Below the pieces are notes generated by a model, which searched no databases, was not told where the DNA came from, and saw only the letters and a program-made list of their open reading frames with translations. A DNA stretch of 64,000 nucleotides from Litorimonas sp039975855 (GTDB lineage: Bacteria > Pseudomonadota > Alphaproteobacteria > Caulobacterales > Maricaulaceae): assembly GCA_039975855.1 (NCBI GenBank), contig JBDWGH010000003.1:62001-126000 (forward strand). Direction: 5' to 3'. A program made the translations under genes and the position numbers. Positions 7,487 to 16,589 of this stretch are shown here, one piece after another (the first letter of the stretch is position 1; each line of letters starts with the position of its first letter).

Positions 7487-8998
7487 ATGACCTGCCAAAC
7501 TTTGACAAAAAAAATGCGCACACGCGCCGCGTCCATGTTGGGAGCCAGTCTTCTAGCCGTGGCGACCATTGGCGTTTCAGGTGTTACAGTTAGCAGCGCT
7601 GCCTTTGCTCAGGATGCGCCGCCGGATGAAGGTCGTCAGTTTGACGCGAAATCCGGCGAGGCGGTAAATAATGCACAAACTATGGCGAGTGCTGGTGATA
7701 ACCTCGGCGCCGTGAATGCCCTCAAGGCAGCATTAAACTTGCCGGATCTGAACCCATACGAAAAATCTACAATGTATCAAATGCTTGGTCAGTACAGCTA
7801 TGAGCTAGACCGCGCGGTTGAGGCACAGCAGTATTTTGAAAGTGCGATTAGTGCGGGCGGACTATTACCAAAAGAGGTTGGCAACATCAGAGTTGTGATT
7901 GCGCAGCTGATGATCGGTAACGGTCAATACCGGGAAGGCGCGACGCGTCTTGAAAATTACCTGAATTCCGGCGGACAGCAAAAGCCACAATATATCGACT
8001 TGCTCGTTAATGCGTGGGTCCAGGCTGAGGATTATAACCGAGCTCTTCCTTGGGCCGAAAAATGGTTCAATGCGGCACGTCCGAAAGAGCGCAAGCACTT
8101 CGATTTGTTGAACTTCCTTTACAATAACCTTGGCATGCAGGGCCGTCAGGCCGACATTGTCAAGCAGATGATTGGTCGTTGGCCCGAAGACAAAACCCTT
8201 TGGGATGCTTGGGCTTCTATGCTCGCTAATGGTGGACGTGAGCAAGAAGCATTCGAAGTTACGAAAATGCTCTATTTGGGCGGAGCTTTGAATGATGAGC
8301 AGGACTTATTGAAGGTGGTTCAATACTATTCTTTCTATGAAATGCCTTACCAAGCGGCCGAAATTCTCGAGCGCGAGATGAATGCGAACCGTATTTCCCG
8401 TACGCCAGATAAACTAAAGCAGCTGTCCGGCCTATTCCGTCAGGCGCGTGAATATAAGCGGGCGATTCCTATTCTGGAAGCGGCAGCTAGCCAGTCCGGC
8501 GACGCAAAACTTTACGCTGATCTTGGCGAAGCGCTTTATAATGAGGGCTCTTGTCAGAAATCAGAGGCGGCCTTTACTGAAGCGATTAACCGCGGTTACG
8601 ACGCCGGTAAATCGTGGATGTTGATCGCAAACTGTCGTTACGACCAGACGAACTCTTTGGATCGTCTAAATTGTGAAATGACAGATGCACAAATGGCTGA
8701 GGCCCCGATTACGAAATCTCGTGAGTCTGCGATTAAGGCCTTCAATAACGTTCCAAACAGCTCCCGCGAACGCGGCAATGCAGCGAAATGGGTGAAGTTC
8801 ATCAATGCTGAGAAAGAGGCGGTTGATCGTCGTTGCGAGTTTGAGCGTAATGTTGAGAAAGAGCTTTGCTATCAAAAGATCAAGCAAGCTTATGATGCTG
8901 AAATCTTTACAGGCGGCTTTAAGCTTGATGATGAGAATTGTACGCAATTCAAAGCCGGCTATGACGCCGAATTCCGTGTGAAGATTACGGAAGAATAG
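7487..8998 (+). CDS. Periplasmic tetratricopeptide repeat protein of the TonB operon, copy 1
   Basis: A 503-residue secreted TPR protein. It has a signal peptide (about 1-41, ending AFAQD) and helical repeats throughout (for example EKSTMYQMLGQYSYELDR, VEAQQYFESAISAG, REYKRAIPILEAAA, LYADLGEALYNEGSCQKSE). TPR proteins close TtpC/ExbB/ExbD/TonB2 operons in many proteobacteria and have been linked to high-affinity receptor function (TtpC/TonB-associated TPR). I chose ATG 7487 because AAGGA lies at 7472-7476; a TTG at 7451 would add 12 residues ahead of the signal peptide. Six cysteines in the C-terminal third are conserved in the second copy. A terminator follows. Confidence 0.85.
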   Translation: MTCQTLTKKMRTRAASMLGASLLAVATIGVSGVTVSSAAFAQDAPPDEGRQFDAKSGEAVNNAQTMASAGDNLGAVNALKAALNLPDLNPYEKSTMYQMLGQYSYELDRAVEAQQYFESAISAGGLLPKEVGNIRVVIAQLMIGNGQYREGATRLENYLNSGGQQKPQYIDLLVNAWVQAEDYNRALPWAEKWFNAARPKERKHFDLLNFLYNNLGMQGRQADIVKQMIGRWPEDKTLWDAWASMLANGGREQEAFEVTKMLYLGGALNDEQDLLKVVQYYSFYEMPYQAAEILEREMNANRISRTPDKLKQLSGLFRQAREYKRAIPILEAAASQSGDAKLYADLGEALYNEGSCQKSEAAFTEAINRGYDAGKSWMLIANCRYDQTNSLDRLNCEMTDAQMAEAPITKSRESAIKAFNNVPNSSRERGNAAKWVKFINAEKEAVDRRCEFERNVEKELCYQKIKQAYDAEIFTGGFKLDDENCTQFKAGYDAEFRVKITEE

Positions 8999-9015
8999 CC
9001 CCAACTACATTTGAG

Positions 9016-9044
9016 AAAACCCGGCCTTGGAGCCGGGTTTTTTT
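9016..9044 (+). terminator. Intrinsic terminator after the first TonB operon
   Basis: AAAACCCGGC (9016-9025), loop CTTGGA, GCCGGGTTTT (9032-9041), running into a T7 tract (9038-9044). A strong stem followed at once by U-residues, 18 bases after the TPR stop codon, ends the DUF3450-to-TPR operon. Confidence 0.92.
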
Positions 9045-9095
9045 ATGCCTGAAATTTATCGGCTAGGTTCAAGTTAAATAAGAGTCTTGCTTTTT

Positions 9096-9126
9096 GTTAT
9101 AATATACCATAACGTTATGTTATAAC
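9096..9126 (+). promoter_or_regulatory. Tandem Zur-like operators over the promoter of the second tonB
   Basis: Two sites share the GTTA-N5-TAAC pattern: GTTATAATATACC at 9096-9108 (one arm base off) and GTTATGTTATAAC at 9114-9126 (arms perfect), with centres 18 bp apart. The first, extended by one base on the left and two on the right, agrees with the proteobacterial Zur consensus TGTTATAATATAACA at 14 of 15 positions by my count. A perfect TATAAT (9098-9103) lies inside the first site and could be the -10 element, so binding would block transcription. The second site ends 14 bases before the tonB start. Zur assignment is inference from the motif. Confidence 0.6.
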
Positions 9127-9139
9127 TAGGAAGGACAAG

Positions 9140-9850
9140 ATGACTAATTTGGAAACTAAATTTGAAACATCAGGTGAGGGAATGCCGTCTGAGCAGCCCA
9201 AGGGGAAAGCCCTTCGATACGGTCTTTCATTACCTATCGCGGCCGTAGCGACGGTTGGGTTGACGGTTTCTATGGCCGCTCTCATCGCGACTGAATTCAC
9301 GCCGCAGGATAAAATGGAAACGGCCAGCTATGAAATAAATCCGCGCGTCGACGATATTCCTGATGTGGTCCGAAAAGAGAGACCCGATCCATTGCGGGAA
9401 GTCGAAACACCGCCTCCGCCGCCGACGCTTGATACCTATCAGACAGTCGCTGTCGACTTGCCGATCATAGAAGTGCCAGGGGAGAGGACAGTGTTCAAAA
9501 TGGATCGGTTGAATTTGAAAACGGACTTCAATGTCACGATTGATAAGGATCCGACTCCCTTGGTTCGGATACCGCCGGTGTTTCCAAATCGTTTTTTACA
9601 AGGAAACGTCTCAGGATATTGCCGTGTTCGATTTGATATCAGTCCAGAAGGTCTTCCCTTCAATGTTCAAACAACGACCTGTACAAACAATCAGCTCAAA
9701 TCCCCGACAGTGAAATCTGTTCAGAAATGGAAATATGCCCCTGAAATGCGAGACGGCGTTCCCGTTTCTCGATCCGGTCTGGAAACCACAATCCGTTTCG
9801 ATTTGCGTGGCGACCGCGGCGAGGTTCTGCCTTTGCCAAGCGGATATTAA
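9140..9850 (+). CDS. tonB: TonB energy transducer, copy 2
   Basis: A 236-residue paralogue of the first TonB: cytoplasmic tail (1-30), membrane anchor (about 32-53), one proline run (PPPPPTLD), and a C-terminal TonB domain with RIPPVFPNRFLQG, GYCRVRFDISPEGLPFNV, VQKWKYAPE and the end LPLPSGY. The two domain cysteines are kept (SGYC, TTTC). It has its own promoter region with the Zur-like sites and its own RBS (AGGAAGGA at 9128-9135). It is followed by its own TPR partner 13 bases later. No ExbB/ExbD is encoded with it, so it presumably uses those of the first operon. Confidence 0.92.
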   Translation: MTNLETKFETSGEGMPSEQPKGKALRYGLSLPIAAVATVGLTVSMAALIATEFTPQDKMETASYEINPRVDDIPDVVRKERPDPLREVETPPPPPTLDTYQTVAVDLPIIEVPGERTVFKMDRLNLKTDFNVTIDKDPTPLVRIPPVFPNRFLQGNVSGYCRVRFDISPEGLPFNVQTTTCTNNQLKSPTVKSVQKWKYAPEMRDGVPVSRSGLETTIRFDLRGDRGEVLPLPSGY

Positions 9851-9863
9851 GGAGGTGGGGAGT

Positions 9864-11315
9864 ATGTTTCGAACGGGAGTCACATCAGTGTTGAGCGCAA
9901 TATTCATGGCCAGTGCCGCTATGGCGCCGGTAAATGCGCAAGAAGAAACGCGTCAATTTTCCAGCCAATCTGGCGGGATTGTGAATGAGGCTTTGGCGCT
10001 CGCTGCAGGGGGTGAAACTCAAGCGTCCATAGATATCCTTCAAGGGATCGTTCGTGAACCAGGTCTCAGCGCTTATGAACGTTCAATGATCTATCAGATG
10101 TTGGGTCAATATTATTTTGAAATGGACCGCGCAGTGGACGCCCAAGACAATTTTGAAAAATCGGTGAGTGCAGGCGGTCTTTTGCCGAAAGAAGCCGAAA
10201 ACCTTAAAGTCGTCATTGCCCAATTGATGATTGGGAATGGTCAATATCGTGAAGGTGCACTGCGGCTAGAGGAATATCTCGAGAACGACGGTCAGCAGAA
10301 ACCGCAATATATAGATCTCCTCGTGAACGCCTGGATCCAAGCCGAAGATTACCAACGAGCGCTGCCGTGGGCGGAAAAATGGTTCAACGCCGCCAATCCG
10401 AAAGAACGGAAGCATTTCGACCTTATGAACTTCCTCTATAATAATTTGGGGCAGGCAGGACGACAGGCGGATATCGTCAAGCAGATGATTGAACGTTGGC
10501 CGGAAGATAAGACCCTTTTGGGGACTTGGGCTTCTATGTTGGCCAATGGCGGGCGCGAACAAGACGCATTTGAAGTCACCAAGATCATGTATCTCAATGG
10601 TATGCTGACGACAGAAACAGAGCTGCTAAAGGTTGTTCAATATTATTCCTTCTACGACATGCCCTATCAAGCTGCGCAAATTCTTGAACTGGAAATGGAA
10701 GCGAACCGTATTTCGAAAAGCCCGGAACAACTGAAACAGCTCTCGGGGCTGTACCGCCAAGCACGTGAATATAAACGCGCGATACCAATCTTGGAGGCCG
10801 CGGCTGGTTTGTCTGGTGACGCCGCCACATTTGCTGAACTCGGCGAAGCTTTATACAATGAAGGGGCCTGCGCCAAATCGGAACTCGCGTTTACGGAAGC
10901 GATGAATCGCGGATATGACGCGGGTAAATCGTGGATGCTCATTGCGACGTGCCGGTACGATCAAACCAACACTTTGGACCGTTTGAACTGTGGCATGACG
11001 GATGCGGAAATGTCGGGCGCGCCAATTACCAAAGCCCGAGAGGCGGCAATTTCGGCCTTCAACTCCGTGCCCGAAAGCTCTCGGGAGCGCGGGAACGCAA
11101 AGAAGTGGGTACAGTTTATCGAAGCCGAAAACCAAGCGGTTAGGGAACGATGCGACATTGATCATAATCATATAGTTGAGCTTTGCTATGTTAAGATCAA
11201 ACGCGCCTATGACGAAGCGATCTTCACCAAGGGGTTTAAACTAGAAGATAAATCCTGCGAGAAATATGTCGCGGAGTATGATGCGAAATACCGGCAGGGC
11301 GCGTCATCGGAGTGA
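9864..11315 (+). CDS. Periplasmic tetratricopeptide repeat protein, copy 2
   Basis: A 483-residue close paralogue of the TPR protein at 7487, alignable over its full length (for example AYERSMIYQMLGQYYFEMDR, GGLLPKEAENLKVVIAQLMI, CRYDQTNTLDRLNC). The signal peptide is at 1-27 (ending VNAQE). ATG 9864 is chosen because GGAGG at 9851-9855 is 8 bases upstream; the frame is open further back inside tonB but without a good start. With the preceding tonB it forms a two-gene copy of the 3' end of the first operon. Its stop overlaps the GTG of the next small gene. Confidence 0.85.
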   Translation: MFRTGVTSVLSAIFMASAAMAPVNAQEETRQFSSQSGGIVNEALALAAGGETQASIDILQGIVREPGLSAYERSMIYQMLGQYYFEMDRAVDAQDNFEKSVSAGGLLPKEAENLKVVIAQLMIGNGQYREGALRLEEYLENDGQQKPQYIDLLVNAWIQAEDYQRALPWAEKWFNAANPKERKHFDLMNFLYNNLGQAGRQADIVKQMIERWPEDKTLLGTWASMLANGGREQDAFEVTKIMYLNGMLTTETELLKVVQYYSFYDMPYQAAQILELEMEANRISKSPEQLKQLSGLYRQAREYKRAIPILEAAAGLSGDAATFAELGEALYNEGACAKSELAFTEAMNRGYDAGKSWMLIATCRYDQTNTLDRLNCGMTDAEMSGAPITKAREAAISAFNSVPESSRERGNAKKWVQFIEAENQAVRERCDIDHNHIVELCYVKIKRAYDEAIFTKGFKLEDKSCEKYVAEYDAKYRQGASSE

Positions 11316-11776
11316 GCGATTGGTGGCTCCTTATAATTGTCACACTATCCGGAGGAGTAGTATTCACGCTTTCTATTGTGGCACAATTGAATGCCGAAAT
11401 AGGTCTATCTCCAAATTCGAGAGTCAATGAAACCTCGTCTTCAGTTTCAATTAAATTGCAACCATATGATTGTGATTGCGGTCCCGAAATCGAAAGATTG
11501 ATGCCAAGGCGGGAGCTTTATGAACCGGTTCCTGCTCCACCTCGATACGAGCCAGATAAGAATTGCTCTCTATATGATAAGAAACCCAAATGGGCCGAGA
11601 TTGTCTTTGATGACTACCTATGGCGGATCTACAATCCAAAGGAGGCAAGGGCTCGAGATTTGGCCCGCATGAAAGCGGCGCAAGAAGAAACGAAAGACCC
11701 TTGTCCGCTTACTTCAAAGTCTATCCCAACCCTACACAATCCAGGGCAAACGCGTATTCCAGCGCCGTCTCCTTGA
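11312..11776 (+). CDS. Hypothetical single-pass membrane protein
   Basis: A 154-residue protein of unknown function. GTG 11312 overlaps the TGA of the TPR gene, so translation is probably coupled. One membrane helix (about 4-26) is followed by a polar tail with CDCG (about 53-56) and a proline-rich end. Its last 56 bases overlap the 3' end of the convergent oligopeptidase gene. I recognise no domain. Its position suggests an accessory of the second TonB unit, but nothing in the sequence proves that. Confidence 0.55.
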   Translation: MSDWWLLIIVTLSGGVVFTLSIVAQLNAEIGLSPNSRVNETSSSVSIKLQPYDCDCGPEIERLMPRRELYEPVPAPPRYEPDKNCSLYDKKPKWAEIVFDDYLWRIYNPKEARARDLARMKAAQEETKDPCPLTSKSIPTLHNPGQTRIPAPSP

Positions 11777-13814
11777 GGCTGTCATAGCGTCCGCTTTCAC
11801 CCTGATGACCCGCATCCATGTTGATCTTCAGCAATATAGGCGCGTCGCTCGTTTGATTTTCGCGCAATTTCGCGGCCCATTTCGCGGGCTCCCAATAGGT
11901 CACGCGTGGATCAGTCAAACCGCCCGTAATCAGGGTCGGGGGATAGGCCCGTTCCGTCACATTGTCATAGGGGGAGTAGCTGCGCAGACGGTGAAAGGCG
12001 TCTTCATCGGTGATCGGATTGCCCCATTCCGGCCATTCTGGCGGGGTGAGGGGGAGTTCTGTATCGCTCATCGTATTCAGAACATCGACAAAAGGTACCG
12101 CGGCCATAACACCCGCAAATAGCTCAGGCGCTTGATTGAGCGCCGCCCCGACCAGCAATCCACCAGCAGATCCGCCATGGGCGACAATACGGCCTTCATA
12201 TGTCCAGCCAAGTTCCGCTAACGCGCGGCCCGTATCAACGAAATCATTGAAGGTATTCGTCTTTTTCTCCAATTTTCCATCTAAATACCATTGATAGCCT
12301 TTAGACATGCCGCCGCGGATATGGGCAATCGCGTAGACCATCCCTCGATCAACCAGCGATAAGATATTTGTTCGGAACGAAGCGGGGATAGTAATCCCGT
12401 AAGACCCATATCCGTAAAGTAGCAACGGATTGGACCCATCGATTTTGACATCTTTGCGGGCCAAAATCGTGACGGGAATAGACTCGCCATCACGGGCCGT
12501 GATTGAGAGGCGTTCAACGCGATAATCATCCGGATTGTGCCCGCTTGGAACAACTTGTTCCCGAACGCTCACCCGCTCCCGTGTTTTCATATTATAGCGG
12601 TATACCGTGCCAGGACGCGACGGTGAGGCATAGCTGAAATAGAGGATGTCTGTTGCGTATTCATATCCGGATTTAATCCCGAGCCCATAGGCCGCTTCTG
12701 GCATATCAATCGCGTGTTCTTCGCCGTCTTCCATATTGCGTATGACAAGGCGAGGCAGGGCGTCTTCTCGTTCCAAACGCACGAGCCAATTTTCAAAAGC
12801 TTCCATCCCCAAGATCAGCCGGCCCGATTGATGCGGAATATGAGGTGCCCAGTCTGCAGGGGTTTGACCGCTCACGCCTGTCATAACTTGAAAGTCTACG
12901 GCATCTCCTGCGTTTGTCAGGATATAGGTGACCCCTCCCTGGTCATGCAGGCTATATTCAATGCCGGATTGACGGGCAGAAAAGCAAACTGGCCGAGTTT
13001 GCGGCCGTGCCGATGGGACTCGGTGGATTTCGCCGGTTGTGTGATTGTGAGCGCTGATTTCGATATATTTATCGTCATCGGAGCTCCCAACGCTTACAAA
13101 AAATCCCGGGTCTTGTTCCTCATAGGCCGTATGGATTTTTCCGTCTGCGTCGAAAACATCGCGGAACCGAACGGCATAGGGCCGTTGGTTTTCGTCGCGT
13201 TCGACCCAGAATAACGTCCGGTTATCCGCGGCCCAGACCAGTGCGCCTGCAGACCGATCAATCCCGGTAGAAGATACATCCCCAGAGGTGAGGTTGCGCA
13301 AAAAGACCTGATAATTTTCGCTGCCTTTATCATCCACGGAGTAGGCCAGCCATTTGTGATCAGGGCTGTGCGAGACATCACCCAAATCAAAGAACTTGGT
13401 GCCTTTGGCCTCTGCGTCGCAATCCAGAATGATCTCATCTTCGGGTTTGCTGACGGCCACATCATGACGCGCATATACGCCGTGTTGATCCCCTTTGCGG
13501 TAGAAGTGGAAGTAAGCGTAAGGCCCGTCCGGCAAAGGCACTTCGCGGGCGGTCGGCTCTAACCGTCCTTTCATCTCCTCAAAAATGGCCGCTTTCAATT
13601 CGGTGACAGGGGCTAAAGCCTCTTCAGTATAGCTATTCTCGCGCTCTAAATGCGTGCGGATATCTGCGTTTAAGACGGTGGGATCCCGCATAACGGCTTG
13701 CCAATTATCATCTCGCATCCACGCGTAATCATCCGTCCACTCTGTCTCAAAACGGGTTTGGATGTGCGGGCGTTTTTCGGCCTTTGGGGCAGGCTGAACG
13801 GGGCGGATTTTCAT
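11721..13814 (-). CDS. ptrB: Oligopeptidase B (S9A prolyl oligopeptidase family)
   Basis: A 697-residue cytoplasmic serine peptidase that cuts short peptides after Arg or Lys. An N-terminal beta-propeller (about 1-420) gates an alpha/beta hydrolase domain. The catalytic triad is visible: S549 in GGSAGG, D635 in GGLTDPRV, H670 in DAGHQG, close to E. coli S532/D617/H652. The N-terminal DDYAWMRDDNW motif is typical of the family. No signal peptide. Start codon ATG 13814 follows AAAGGAG on the minus strand. It is monocistronic, convergent with the small membrane gene. Confidence 0.95.
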   Translation of the reverse strand: MKIRPVQPAPKAEKRPHIQTRFETEWTDDYAWMRDDNWQAVMRDPTVLNADIRTHLERENSYTEEALAPVTELKAAIFEEMKGRLEPTAREVPLPDGPYAYFHFYRKGDQHGVYARHDVAVSKPEDEIILDCDAEAKGTKFFDLGDVSHSPDHKWLAYSVDDKGSENYQVFLRNLTSGDVSSTGIDRSAGALVWAADNRTLFWVERDENQRPYAVRFRDVFDADGKIHTAYEEQDPGFFVSVGSSDDDKYIEISAHNHTTGEIHRVPSARPQTRPVCFSARQSGIEYSLHDQGGVTYILTNAGDAVDFQVMTGVSGQTPADWAPHIPHQSGRLILGMEAFENWLVRLEREDALPRLVIRNMEDGEEHAIDMPEAAYGLGIKSGYEYATDILYFSYASPSRPGTVYRYNMKTRERVSVREQVVPSGHNPDDYRVERLSITARDGESIPVTILARKDVKIDGSNPLLLYGYGSYGITIPASFRTNILSLVDRGMVYAIAHIRGGMSKGYQWYLDGKLEKKTNTFNDFVDTGRALAELGWTYEGRIVAHGGSAGGLLVGAALNQAPELFAGVMAAVPFVDVLNTMSDTELPLTPPEWPEWGNPITDEDAFHRLRSYSPYDNVTERAYPPTLITGGLTDPRVTYWEPAKWAAKLRENQTSDAPILLKINMDAGHQGESGRYDSLKETALEYAFALDCVGLG

Positions 13815-13963
13815 GCGGATTCTCCTTTGAGAATCCCGACATAGGGAGCTTGCGAGGTAATGTGTAGGGGTGATGTTTCAAGTCACCTCCCATTAACCCT
13901 ATCCGTTTACAGTTCAGAAGAAATTATCGCCCTCGCGCCGCATAACCCAAAGAAGTGAGCCCT

Positions 13964-15214
13964 ATGGCCGGATTAGCCATTCAACAAAAAAGTGACCTAC
14001 CAGTCGAAGGACCGCTAACGCTGGACCCGACTGATATTGATGTTGATGATAAAGCCGTGCGCCGGCAATTGGCGAAACGTCTTGCCGATGTGATCTGTAT
14101 TCCAGCCAGCCAATTGACCCCGCAAGAGCGCCATATGGCAGGGGATGTTCTCGTGGAGCTTTTGCGCTCCGCCGATGTAGATGTCCGCGAGTCCGTTGCC
14201 AAACGCCTCGTGATGTTGAACGAAGCGCCGCGCACCATCCTCGTGATATTGGCGAAAGATGACATCAAAATTGCACGGCACGTTTTGGAAAACAGCCGCT
14301 CATTGACTGACTCTGACCTCATCCAAATTGCCCGCAAAGTTTCCGGTGCGCATCGCGCCGTTATCGCGAAACGTCGTCATATTTCTGACGCGGTGGTCGA
14401 TGCCATGGTGGAATTCTTAGAAGAAGACGTTGTGGAAGCGCTGCTTAAAAACAAAAGCGCGCAATTCTCCGAAACCGCTCTGCAACGCATTCTGACCGTG
14501 TCCCGCTCGCATCAGCCTTATGTCGAACTGTTAGTTAAGCGGGACGAGCTGCGCCCATCTCACGGATTGACCATGTTTTGGTGGGCGACAACGGAAAACC
14601 GCAAGAAGATCCTTCATCGATTTGCCGTGACCCGAAATGTGCTTCAGGAAAGCTGTAGCGATCTGTTCCCCAAGGCTGCTGCGGATGGTTGGTCCGATGC
14701 TGGCGTTCGTAAGGCGTTGCAATTTATTGAACGTCGTCAGCGTAACCGCGCCGCGATTGCGCGTTCGGATTTTGAAGGCCTGGAAGCCGCCATTGACGCT
14801 GCCGAAGTCCAGGGGCTGACACGCAAACTGACTGAAGAGATATCTTATATGTCGGGTGTGAAGCCTGCCACAGGCGCACAAATTTTGACCGATAAGGGCG
14901 GCGAGGGGATTGCTATTCTCTGCAAAGCGCCGGGCTTGAAACGCGAACATATTGAAAAACTCTGGCGCGCCCTGAAACGCCCACTTCACGAAGCAGACGG
15001 ATCTATGCACCCAAGTCTTGCACGGGTTATGGAAACATATGACCGTATCTCGACGGATAAGGCTCAGACGGTTCTTCGATATTGGAACTGGTCGCTTACC
15101 GCGTCCCTCAATGCCGACGTGCTGCGTTATATCAAAAACGGTGTCATTCCGCGCGAAGAAGAATTTGGCGCAGCCGCCATTACTGCGGCCCTTGTGTTCT
15201 CCCACCGGGGATAG
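13964..15214 (+). CDS. DUF2336 family protein
   Basis: A 416-residue protein rich in HEAT-like helical pairs (VDVRESVAKRLVMLNEAP, KIARHVLENSRSLTDSDLIQIAR, SDAVVDAMVEFLEEDVVEALLKN). This is the signature of DUF2336, a family found mostly in Alphaproteobacteria, often in Caulobacter and relatives, without a proven function. No membrane segment or signal peptide. ATG 13964 is preferred; GTG 13955 would add three residues but has no room for an RBS. It stands alone between ptrB, which is divergent, and the antiporter cluster. Confidence 0.8.
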   Translation: MAGLAIQQKSDLPVEGPLTLDPTDIDVDDKAVRRQLAKRLADVICIPASQLTPQERHMAGDVLVELLRSADVDVRESVAKRLVMLNEAPRTILVILAKDDIKIARHVLENSRSLTDSDLIQIARKVSGAHRAVIAKRRHISDAVVDAMVEFLEEDVVEALLKNKSAQFSETALQRILTVSRSHQPYVELLVKRDELRPSHGLTMFWWATTENRKKILHRFAVTRNVLQESCSDLFPKAAADGWSDAGVRKALQFIERRQRNRAAIARSDFEGLEAAIDAAEVQGLTRKLTEEISYMSGVKPATGAQILTDKGGEGIAILCKAPGLKREHIEKLWRALKRPLHEADGSMHPSLARVMETYDRISTDKAQTVLRYWNWSLTASLNADVLRYIKNGVIPREEEFGAAAITAALVFSHRG

Positions 15215-15376
15215 ACAGGCCTCCTTGGTGCCAGGTTTAGTTGCTTTCATTTGATCTGGCGTAACTCAATTCACTCCACAGCTTTCGAGCCGCTTTAGAC
15301 TTTAACCGCCCCGATTCGCTCGCTATGACGGAGGACGTTTTCATGGGAGCGAGTTCTGCTGCGTTTTACTCTGATA

Positions 15377-15868
15377 TTGATTGTCGCTCTTACGGCGACG
15401 TGGCTGACATTGTCGGGTTATTTCAAACCCATGCTTTTGTCGCTTGGCGTGATTTCTATTGTCCTGACGGTCTGGATGGCGAAGCGCATGCGGATATTGG
15501 ATGCCGAGACAGCCCCTTATTTGACGATTCCGCAAACGTTAGCGTATTTTTCTTGGCTTTTCATTGAAATCATCAAGGCCAATATCGCCGTCGTGCGCGC
15601 GGTATTGTCGCCAGATATGATGGTTTCACCAACCTTGGTTCGCATCCCGTTGCCACAAAAAACCGATGTCGGGAAAGTTATGTTTGCGAACTCGATCACC
15701 CTGACGCCTGGTACTGTCAGTGTTGATATTCAAGACGATCATATTTTGGTGCATGCCTTGTTGTCTGAAATGTCTGATCCGGCTGATTTCGCGGAAATGG
15801 CGGAACGATCTGCTTGGGCGATCGGCGAGAATATTGATGTTCCGAGAATTACGGGAGACGCGTCATGA
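15377..15868 (+). CDS. mrpE: Mrp antiporter subunit E (possible frameshift at its start)
   Basis: A 163-residue membrane protein matching MrpE/MbhA: SWLFIEIIKANIAVVRAVL and LVRIPLPQKTDVGKVMFANSITLTPGTVSVDI are diagnostic. It is the first gene of the antiporter cluster and overlaps mrpF by ATGA. The start is a problem. The only usual start codon in frame is TTG 15377, inside the first membrane helix. An RBS (GGAGG 15330-15334) and ATG 15343 stand at the right place but in another frame. One base fewer in the GGG after that ATG would give MERVLLRFTLILIVALTA, a complete first helix. See findings. Confidence 0.85.
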   Translation: MIVALTATWLTLSGYFKPMLLSLGVISIVLTVWMAKRMRILDAETAPYLTIPQTLAYFSWLFIEIIKANIAVVRAVLSPDMMVSPTLVRIPLPQKTDVGKVMFANSITLTPGTVSVDIQDDHILVHALLSEMSDPADFAEMAERSAWAIGENIDVPRITGDAS

Positions 15869-16185
15869 GCCCGTTTATGGGATATGTCATGTTGGGCTCG
15901 GCCTTTCTTATCATTGTCACAATGGCGTTGATGCTGATGCGATTGATTGGCGGGCCCACGCTTTATGACCGCCTATTGGCCGTGAATAGTTTCGGGACGA
16001 AAACTGTTCTGTTTTTGTGCGTTTTTTGTTTCATCATTGGCCGCCCAGACGGCGTGGACATCGCGCTGCTCTATGCGCTGATGAATTTTATTGCGACCAT
16101 CGCAGTGCTTAAGTTCTTTAACTACCGCGCTTTGGATGTCGGTTTGATGCAAGCCGATGAAACCCAGCGGAGGGATCCGCGATGA
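15865..16185 (+). CDS. mrpF: Mrp antiporter subunit F
   Basis: A 106-residue protein with three membrane helices and the family motif LMRLIGGPTLYDRLLAVNSFGTK. MrpF/MbhB is a small scaffold subunit of Mrp-type Na+(or K+)/H+ antiporters. It overlaps both neighbours by four bases, so the cluster is translationally coupled. Confidence 0.92.
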   Translation: MSPFMGYVMLGSAFLIIVTMALMLMRLIGGPTLYDRLLAVNSFGTKTVLFLCVFCFIIGRPDGVDIALLYALMNFIATIAVLKFFNYRALDVGLMQADETQRRDPR

Positions 16186-16589
16186 GCTTAATTTTCGCCG
16201 CCGCCGCCGATGCAGCCCATGCTGCGGAAGCCGCTCATAATGTCGATTGGTGGGGTCTGATCTCTACTGTGGGTACATTGGTTTCAATGGCCGCAGGATT
16301 GTTCTTTGTTTTGGCTGGGACGGTTGGTGTTTTACGTCTCCCTGATTTTTACACCCGCCTTCATGCTGCGGGGATGACGGATACGCTTGGCGCCGAACTC
16401 ATTCTTATTGCCCTGATTTTCCAAGCGGATAATTTGCAAATGGTTTTGAAACTTATGTTGGTCGCTTTTTTCTTATTCGTGACCTCCCCAACGGCCACCC
16501 ATGCTGTTGCGCAGGCGGCTTACCGTGCCGGATTAAAGCCGCTTTTGGGGCCTTACCGAGCACCGGAAATTGAGGAGGATGCGTCATGA
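16182..16589 (+). CDS. mrpG: Mrp antiporter subunit G
   Basis: A 135-residue MrpG/MbhC homologue. After an Ala-rich N-terminus of about 20 residues come three membrane helices with the conserved GVLRLPDFYTRLHAAGMTDT (about 49-68). It overlaps mrpF and the next gene by four bases each. Confidence 0.92.
   Translation: MSLIFAAAADAAHAAEAAHNVDWWGLISTVGTLVSMAAGLFFVLAGTVGVLRLPDFYTRLHAAGMTDTLGAELILIALIFQADNLQMVLKLMLVAFFLFVTSPTATHAVAQAAYRAGLKPLLGPYRAPEIEEDAS

Noticed and set aside
14531..15250. A 239-codon open frame on the minus strand opposite the DUF2336 gene
   Set aside because: The plus-strand protein is clearly real with HEAT-like repeats; the antisense frame has no recognisable motifs, RBS or family, and is a codon-bias shadow.
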